From: Laccaria trichodermophora
Lineage: Eukaryota; Basidiomycota; Agaricomycetes; Agaricales; Hydnangiaceae
Direction: 5' to 3'
Assembly (NCBI GenBank): GCA_018417955.1
Contig: JACTVC010000001.1
Location: 1,674,001-1,738,000 of the forward strand
Length of the DNA: 64,000 nt
Below, piece after piece: positions 58,648-64,000 of the stretch (position 1 is the first letter of the stretch; every line of letters starts with the position of its first letter). The position numbers and the translations under genes are program-made. Below the pieces are notes generated by a model. The model searched no databases, was not told the origin of the DNA, and saw only the letters and a program-made list of their open reading frames with translations.

Positions 58648-61600
58648 ATGAATGAGGGAAGTGATCATGCCACCTATTTCGATCATGTCAATCCGAGTCG
58701 AGAGAGTTTGCACGACAACATCAGGATGGCATACGGCGAAAGGAGAGGAAGCTTGGCTACCCCCACATCAGGCCTGCCTTCATCTAAATTCCACGTCCGA
58801 GGCCGCTACCGCGAGGACAGTACCACAACGTTCAAAAGGCCGAGTAAAATTCTGGAGCATCTGCAATCTTCTAACATGGGTGAATATGAATATTTTCATC
58901 CAACCGAAGAGCACCTAGCACCAACCTCCGTTCCAGAGAGTTGGCGTGATCTACGAGAGAATTCGTTACGGCCGGATGAGAATGCCTTGCCACCCCTCGG
59001 AATCGCTAGTCCCATGGCGCCCGACATCATGTTTGAACGCGGGAGTCATATACCTATGCAAATCAGTACAACGCCGGGCCTCAATACTGCCTGGAATAAC
59101 TGGGCGGGTGGCACCGCTGGCTACGATCAGTCAGAAATGAATGACATTAACGGCCATTTCTTCCCCAGAACGTTGCCAAGCAAATGGGTCGGAGAAGGTT
59201 ACAAGAACCGTCGACAGCAGTGGACTTTCCAGAGGGAAAAAGCCGATCGTCTACAATCTGAAGATGAGCCCAGGATGAGGGGTGACGAAGAGAGGCACAG
59301 GATTTCTGACCTTTTCATCCCTCGCCCAAGCTTTCCTACCACAAGTTACGGTATTTTTGATAGGCATGACCTAAGGGACAAGGCACTTGGAAAGGAAAAG
59401 GCCAAAGAGCAATATTGGAAAGGGATGGCTGTAGACGCGGAGGAATGGTGGTTCAGCCATACAAATGGGCGTTACAAAGTCAGTCGAACAAATGCTCAAG
59501 GTAAGTTTTTTGAAATGTATAGTTTATTGACGAGATCCTAACTTTTTCCCTACTAGCTGTTGAGTCGGGGAAGGCACCTCAACAGCGTTTGAACATCACT
59601 CATCATCGAACACCATACACGAACCAGCGCGATCTGGCCGATGGCCCCATCTTTAGCATCCATAAACACTCAATGGCCGTTGCCTTCTCGATAAGTCGCC
59701 ACTACCGCCTGAGACCAACACCGACACCTGCCTCCCGAACGAGCACCCCAACTAATGTTGATGTCAACCGAAAGAAATCCACAAGCATGATTTTCCCAGG
59801 TCCGCGTCGAGTTCAAGAAACGTACACCAGCTGGACTACGACAAGGAAGCCAAAATCACGTGGTCTTCTGGATGAGAGTGGGCGCACCAGCCCGCGAGAT
59901 CTAGAAAGGATGAAACATGAGTGGTGTAGCGAAAGGGAAAACAAGGAAACGGACGACGCGAAGAAGTCGAGGACTAGCTCTCACCCCCCAACGCAGCAAT
60001 TCAGCTCGGAGAGTAGCGTCGGTAGCGCAGGAGGTGCTATTGCCAGTGGCGGTAGCTGGACGCTTGTCAGTGGGCCGTCTCGTATTGCGGACTCCTCCGC
60101 AGCTAGCAATATCGTATGTTCCGCCGCTTCAACCTCTCATTCAATCGTGACACAAGAAACGACTTCATTCGATCGCACTGTCTCTCGCACGCCATACAGC
60201 CGTCACGTAGGACACGATGAAGACGATGACAATTTCCTTGCCGAGATTAAATGGCTCATGTGTATGCTTCATCAGGAAACATATGATACAATGCTCCTTG
60301 ACAGCTTGGAAGTGACCTCGTCGCAAGAGAATGGCTACGGCACTTTATCTAGCTGGGCAAAACAAAGGAATGCCTCTTCTGCCGTACATGAAGCTATTGA
60401 CAGAGAGCGCGCCCTTTCGAATAACAATTACGACGCCGTTCGCAAAGTTTGGCAACGAGATCACGACTCTCGCGTCGGTGGCTTGGACGAGATCCAAGAA
60501 ATGTGCAAACCATCAGATGATATCGAAGATCTAGATGACGGCTGGGATGATCTTGGACTAGGTCCCAACGCTAAATCATCGCCTCTCGAGCTGCAACGAA
60601 CAGAAAAGGTTTGTTGCTACTAAAGTTATCTCCATCCACGTACTAATCCGGCCAAAGGTCATCCTACTCCCCACCCTTCCACACCAGCGCACGATAAAGA
60701 AGCTGCTGACCCCTCCAAAGACCCCGCCGATCATCGGAAGCGACTCCAATAACCTGCAAGATAACCTGCTGCAATTCTCACCTGCGCTTCTTGCAGCCTC
60801 AGATGAACCCATTTCTATCGCCTCCCCTTTTAAGCGCACTTCTTATTGGCGCAAGGATGTTGGGCCCGCTCTTCGCGAAACAAAAGGCGCTAACCACAGC
60901 TCACATGAACGCAAACGCAAGCAGCAAAGCTCGAAAAACTCGAGACGTCTCACGAGGGATGCAGCTCCAGCCAACATTTTTGAAGATATTCCTACGGACG
61001 CTTTATATATGCTTCTCCCTCTCTGGCCGGGTGAAACGGATGCAAAATCGGCACAAAAGTATCCCTACACGATGCCAACAATCTCCACTGACAGTCGACA
61101 ATATTTGCTTATATACTACAACCTACCCTTACGGACGCCTGCTGAGCAGGAACAACAGAAACTCAAGCCGCAGACCGGAAGCAAGAGTTCAAAACGTGCC
61201 CACAACTCACCAACGTGGTCCAAAAATTGCGACGACGTCCTCTTCAACACCTTCCGTATCAGCGCTCGTGTTGTTGCATATCACGATCTACAAGGATCAG
61301 GCGTTCGCATACCCGACCAGGGCTTGGCCGTTGAGGGCGCGCTAGCAGACGCTTATGGAAGCATGCCGACTTCCATTCGCGACCAGGGTCTTCTTGACTG
61401 GGTCATCGGCGTGTGTTACTCCCGTGAAGAGGGCATCGAATTTTTGCCTGAAAGTCTAGAGAAAATGGGCTTGTGTCGCAGCCTCTCAAACTCCCCTGCG
61501 TTATCAACCCATGCTCTCGGTAATAGAGAAGACGAAGAAGTAGAGTCGGACCTTGTCCTGACACCAATTGGGCGTGCCGTTATCGAAATGGCATGGCTAG

Positions 61601-61692
61601 GTGGCATGGCTCTCACGAGCTTTGGACCAGATCTGACCTGGGTGGCCATGAGGCATATGACGGGTGGTAATGATGACGCTATGCAGATGTAA
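58648..61692 (+). CDS. Conserved basidiomycete protein of unknown function
   Basis: Exons: 58648-about 59500 (ends SRTNAQ), about 59557-60609 (ends LELQRTEK) and 60660-61692 (TAA). The middle part is low-complexity and charged. The last exon has the conserved blocks PPIIGSDSNN, FKRTSYWRKDV, IPTDALYMLLPLWPGETDAK, DSRQYLLIYYNLP, FRISARVVAYHDLQGSGVRI, LLDWVIGVCYSREEGIEFLP and LTPIGRAVIEMAWLGGMALT. I recall similar blocks in uncharacterised proteins of other Agaricomycetes, but no named domain. ATG 58648 is the first Met after the finger. The frame is also open upstream, so the exon at 58575 can be spliced to copy B, giving a fused product of about 1,600 residues. Confidence 0.65.
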
Positions 61693-61734
61693 GTGTACAG
61701 GAAACGCTCTAAATGGTGAGGATCGCAGGATCAT

Positions 61735-61790
61735 TGAATGACGGGTGGTAATGATGACGCTATGCGGCATCATGAATGACGGGACCATGA
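61735..61790. repeat. Short local duplication of the gene's 3' end
   Basis: The 26 bases ending the coding region (ATGACGGGTGGTAATGATGA and following CGCTATGC, 61659-61685) recur at 61738-61764, followed by another GAATGACGGG. This is a short tandem duplication just after the stop codon. Confidence 0.75.
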
Positions 61791-61929
61791 GGACCGGAGA
61801 CATAACTACAACGGATGACAAAATAGATAGATAGAGACAAATGATGCTGATCTAGACTGAAGATGCGTTGTGATCAAATGTACACCTCTCTTGCTCCACT
61901 CGTTCAATGTAATGGCTAAGGAAAACTAA

Positions 61930-62717
61930 GCCGATTATTATTCCAATTCACTGGACCCAAAATCAACATGAGCTCACTTGGAAGCTTCTGGGAGAGATGG
62001 GAAAGCACGAGAACTTCAGAGTTGAAACTGACAAGGATGAGGTCAGTACTACTTATGACAGATCTCCACGCGTATTTTTGACAGATGTCGTCAGTACCCC
62101 CAGTGAGAGCAAGATTGCGGTTTGCAAACGGATTGGGCAGGCTATACTCCGCGAAATCGCGGGACAACACGCGACGGTTGTTGCAGAGAGGGTGCGAGGA
62201 AAGACAAACGAGTACGTATTTCAAACTGGTTATCAGGGTCACTTCTTTCCTAACCAAAATTCTAGGTTCCATGCGAAACGCTTCGCGTGGGTTGGAAGGA
62301 GAAAGTCAGTCCAAAGAAGCTGTTCAGTACCTCGATTTCTATATTCCGGGGGAGCCAAAATCCTCAGACGACACCTGAGGCCAGAAACCTATGGGGTATG
62401 ACCGACGTTTTGATTTAAACATATATACTGATTTTCGGTTAGAGAAAATCGAGCAAGAATTCCCTTTCTTCCCCACCCTCCACTCTATCCTTGCAACATG
62501 TCCCCACGCGACACCTATTGCCATTACTACTGGCGTCGGTCCAGCCGGCCGCCAAACGACCAACACCAACTAACTCCGATGCAGCCGTGGCTCCTGCTGC
62601 CGCTGCCACCGACGTGGATCTGAATGTGGCTCCTGTTGAATCCGCTTTTCCCCTCTTCTTTAAGATTTCCCTGCTCCATGCACCCCAGGTTTGTTCTGCC
62701 TCCACTATGGCTTGCTG
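61930..62717 (+). pseudogene. Myb/SANT-like (agaricomycete expanded) family, degenerate
   Basis: Frames in order: KPIIIPIHWTQNQHELTWKL, LGEMGKHENFRVETD, SESKIAVCKRIGQAILREIA, VVAERVRGKTN. After an intron or frameshift come FHAKRF, GLEGESQSKEAVQYLDFYIP, KIEQEFPFFPTLHSILATCP and HATPIAITTGVGPAGRQT. This block order is that of a large family I know from Agaricomycetes, with a trihelix/Myb-SANT-like DNA-binding N-terminus and an 'FPFFP.L......P...P...TTGVGP.G' region. The family is often near transposons. The reading changes frame several times, so it is probably inactive. Confidence 0.55.
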
Positions 62718-62729
62718 ACTGCTTTCTTC

Positions 62730-63210
62730 TTGCAGGCTTGACATTCGTGCTCTGTGCGGGAGTGGCGACGAGTCTGCTCCTGGAGTGAGGAGATTTCATT
62801 CGAGGATTCCACAAACTCCGAACGTGGAAAACCCCACACTTTCCCCGATCGAGAACAAATGAAACAACGAGCGCGGAAAACAGTGTGATCGTACCTCCAT
62901 GTCCATAAGGCGGAAACACTAGAACAGGACACCGCCTTTGCAATCGCGCAAACCGAACGTGGTTTCCTCAGACAGGGTTTCCCGATGGAGGGCCACCCAC
63001 GCATAGCACATCCCCGATCGGGAACCGCTCGCAGACTCGTACGTGGAAACACTGGATGGGGAGATGCCTCCCCATCATGGAAACTCGATTCTCTACTCAA
63101 CGAGTCTGGTATCCTCGACAGCGGAAAGAGTTTCAGCGATCGAGGGAAATCGACCATTCATGTGCAAACGCATCGTCAGATATGCGCCAAATGAGCTGCG
63201 CACAAGGGGG
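62730..63210 (+). pseudogene. Degraded C2H2 zinc-finger array
   Basis: One frame gives SGKSFSDRGKSTIHVQTHRQ (63118-63190), and upstream ERGFLRQGFPMEGHPRI. These resemble finger linkers (CGKSFSDRGKLT.H.RTH), but the Cys residues are replaced and stops occur. A minus-strand ORF of 150 codons over the same DNA has no features. Low certainty. Confidence 0.3.
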
Positions 63211-63389
63211 CCCGGGAGACCTCTGTGACGGAGCCGGTCTCCCCTACAGGTTCCACGAGCTGGCTGTCTGCACCTCTGCTAGGGGCGAGAAGAGTCCCTA
63301 TCTCAGCCATTTGAGCATCTCAGTCTCCATGTAGGAATCCACCCAATACTTGGTCAAATCAAGTTGAAGACGATTCGATCATTAAAATC

Positions 63390-63780
63390 GAAAGACCCCG
63401 CGTGGCGACGACTCCGGCGGCATATCCTCAGCGAGTTGCAAGACAACCTCCTCTATCCTGTAATTTACTTGCCTCTCTTCCTACATCTACCGCGCAGGAC
63501 TCTTCCACACTTTGCAATGTCCATCGCCCGCCGAAATGGCACTGGAATTACTCTTCTCCTCACGCCGTTCTCGTTCAGCCCTCCCGCGAGTTCGTCGCCT
63601 TCACCTCCCACCCTTCTGCTTCGCTCTCCCTTTCCAGAGACCTCCTCGGCCCTCCAGGAGCTCGCCACCCTCCCTTCAAATCCTCATGCACATGGCCAAT
63701 CCTTTGCTCATTGGTGGCGGCCTCGTTCGTAACATCTGACTCGCTGCCTCCAAGTCGCAATCTGAGTGTAGGGCGCATAT
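63390..63780 (+). repeat. Second copy of the family's downstream block
   Basis: It matches 50060-50410 after copy A (see that entry). A short piece just before it (63330-63345, TGTAGGAATCCACCC) parallels 49420 in copy A. It is therefore an orphan 3' fragment of another family copy. Confidence 0.55.
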
Positions 63781-63913
63781 ATCTATGAAAGATTCTCTGC
63801 TTCTTGTGTTAAAGCGACCCTGTCGGTGTATGAATTCATGTACCTACAGAGAGGGTTAATGTTAGATGTGTAGATGGAGGTACATTCTTGCACAGATTGT
63901 TTTAGTCTGAAAT

Positions 63914-64000
63914 ATGGGAAGGGTCGCAAAAGGCATCATTTGCAAGGAAGTTGAAGGAACTCACTTCGTCGTGACCTTAAATAGTCCAAGTTGATGTCGG
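63914..64000 (+). pseudogene. First exon of a further family copy at the window edge
   Basis: MGRVAKGIICKEVEGTHFVV aligns with MGKVGKRIICDGVEGTYFVV at 46893. Where copy A has the intron donor ACC|GTAAGT, this copy has ACCTTAAATAG, so the donor is lost and a stop follows (SPS, TGA). It is either a dead start or an exon with a different splice. Confidence 0.5.

Noticed and set aside
62527..63157. Minus-strand ORFs of 138 and 150 codons
   Set aside because: No recognisable features, and they overlap plus-strand sequence resembling known families; probably chance.
1..64000. tRNA or rRNA genes
   Set aside because: I looked for T-loop words (GGTTCRA-type) with matching stems and found none convincing; a covariance-model scan would be decisive.

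Overview
The window is nuclear DNA of a filamentous fungus, almost certainly an agaricomycete (mushroom-forming) basidiomycete. The genes are interrupted by many short introns of about 50-65 bases with GT-AG ends. They are compact and lie on both strands. The proteins include a long Ras-associating/LRR/PP2C-like adenylate cyclase, a Ctr copper transporter, a fungal Cps1-type polysaccharide synthase and a 'FunK1-like' protein kinase. There are also families I know only from Agaricomycetes: a Plavaka-type transposase, a lineage-specific HNH protein and a repeated zinc-finger family. No prokaryotic operon, CRISPR array, rRNA or tRNA was seen.

Layout. Bases 1-3270 are mostly non-coding and hold one palindromic MITE (1289-1650). 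Bases 3271-19259 are a conserved core of four intact host genes: cytosolic Xaa-Pro aminopeptidase P (+), the 60S-biogenesis GTPase NOG1 (-), a type II membrane PC-esterase/acyltransferase-like protein (+) and adenylate cyclase (+). A 729-base Tc1/mariner-type MITE with a TA target duplication lies between the last two. Bases 20105-30300 are a transposon-rich block. It holds a decayed Plavaka-type transposase split by a 751-base hAT-like MITE, and a 1,513-base inverted copy of its 5' half that makes a long fold-back. It also holds an actin-related protein 2 (Arp2) gene fragment, fold-back repeats, a 120-base tandem array and a 1,974-base hAT-like element.

Bases 31054-37400 hold a copper transporter, a junction of two broken gene pieces (kinase-like APH and the 3' end of adenylate cyclase), an HNH nuclease-like gene and a polysaccharide synthase. 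Bases 41001-44685 hold a protein kinase with one homopolymer frameshift and a complete MFS sugar/quinate-type transporter. Bases 46.9-64 kb are dominated by full, partial and rearranged copies of one agaricomycete-specific family (acidic serine-rich linker, a 'GVSIGDVG...TGCDKT' core, one C2H2 finger). Between the copies lie fragments of Tup1-like WD40 repeats, an APH-like kinase, a Myb/SANT-like family and other zinc-finger sequence. A conserved basidiomycete protein of unknown function (58648-61692) can be spliced onto one family copy.

Functionally, the intact genes are ordinary housekeeping, signalling and transport genes. The unusual content is the amount of captured and shuffled host-gene debris and the young fold-back transposon locus, which could produce hairpin RNA.
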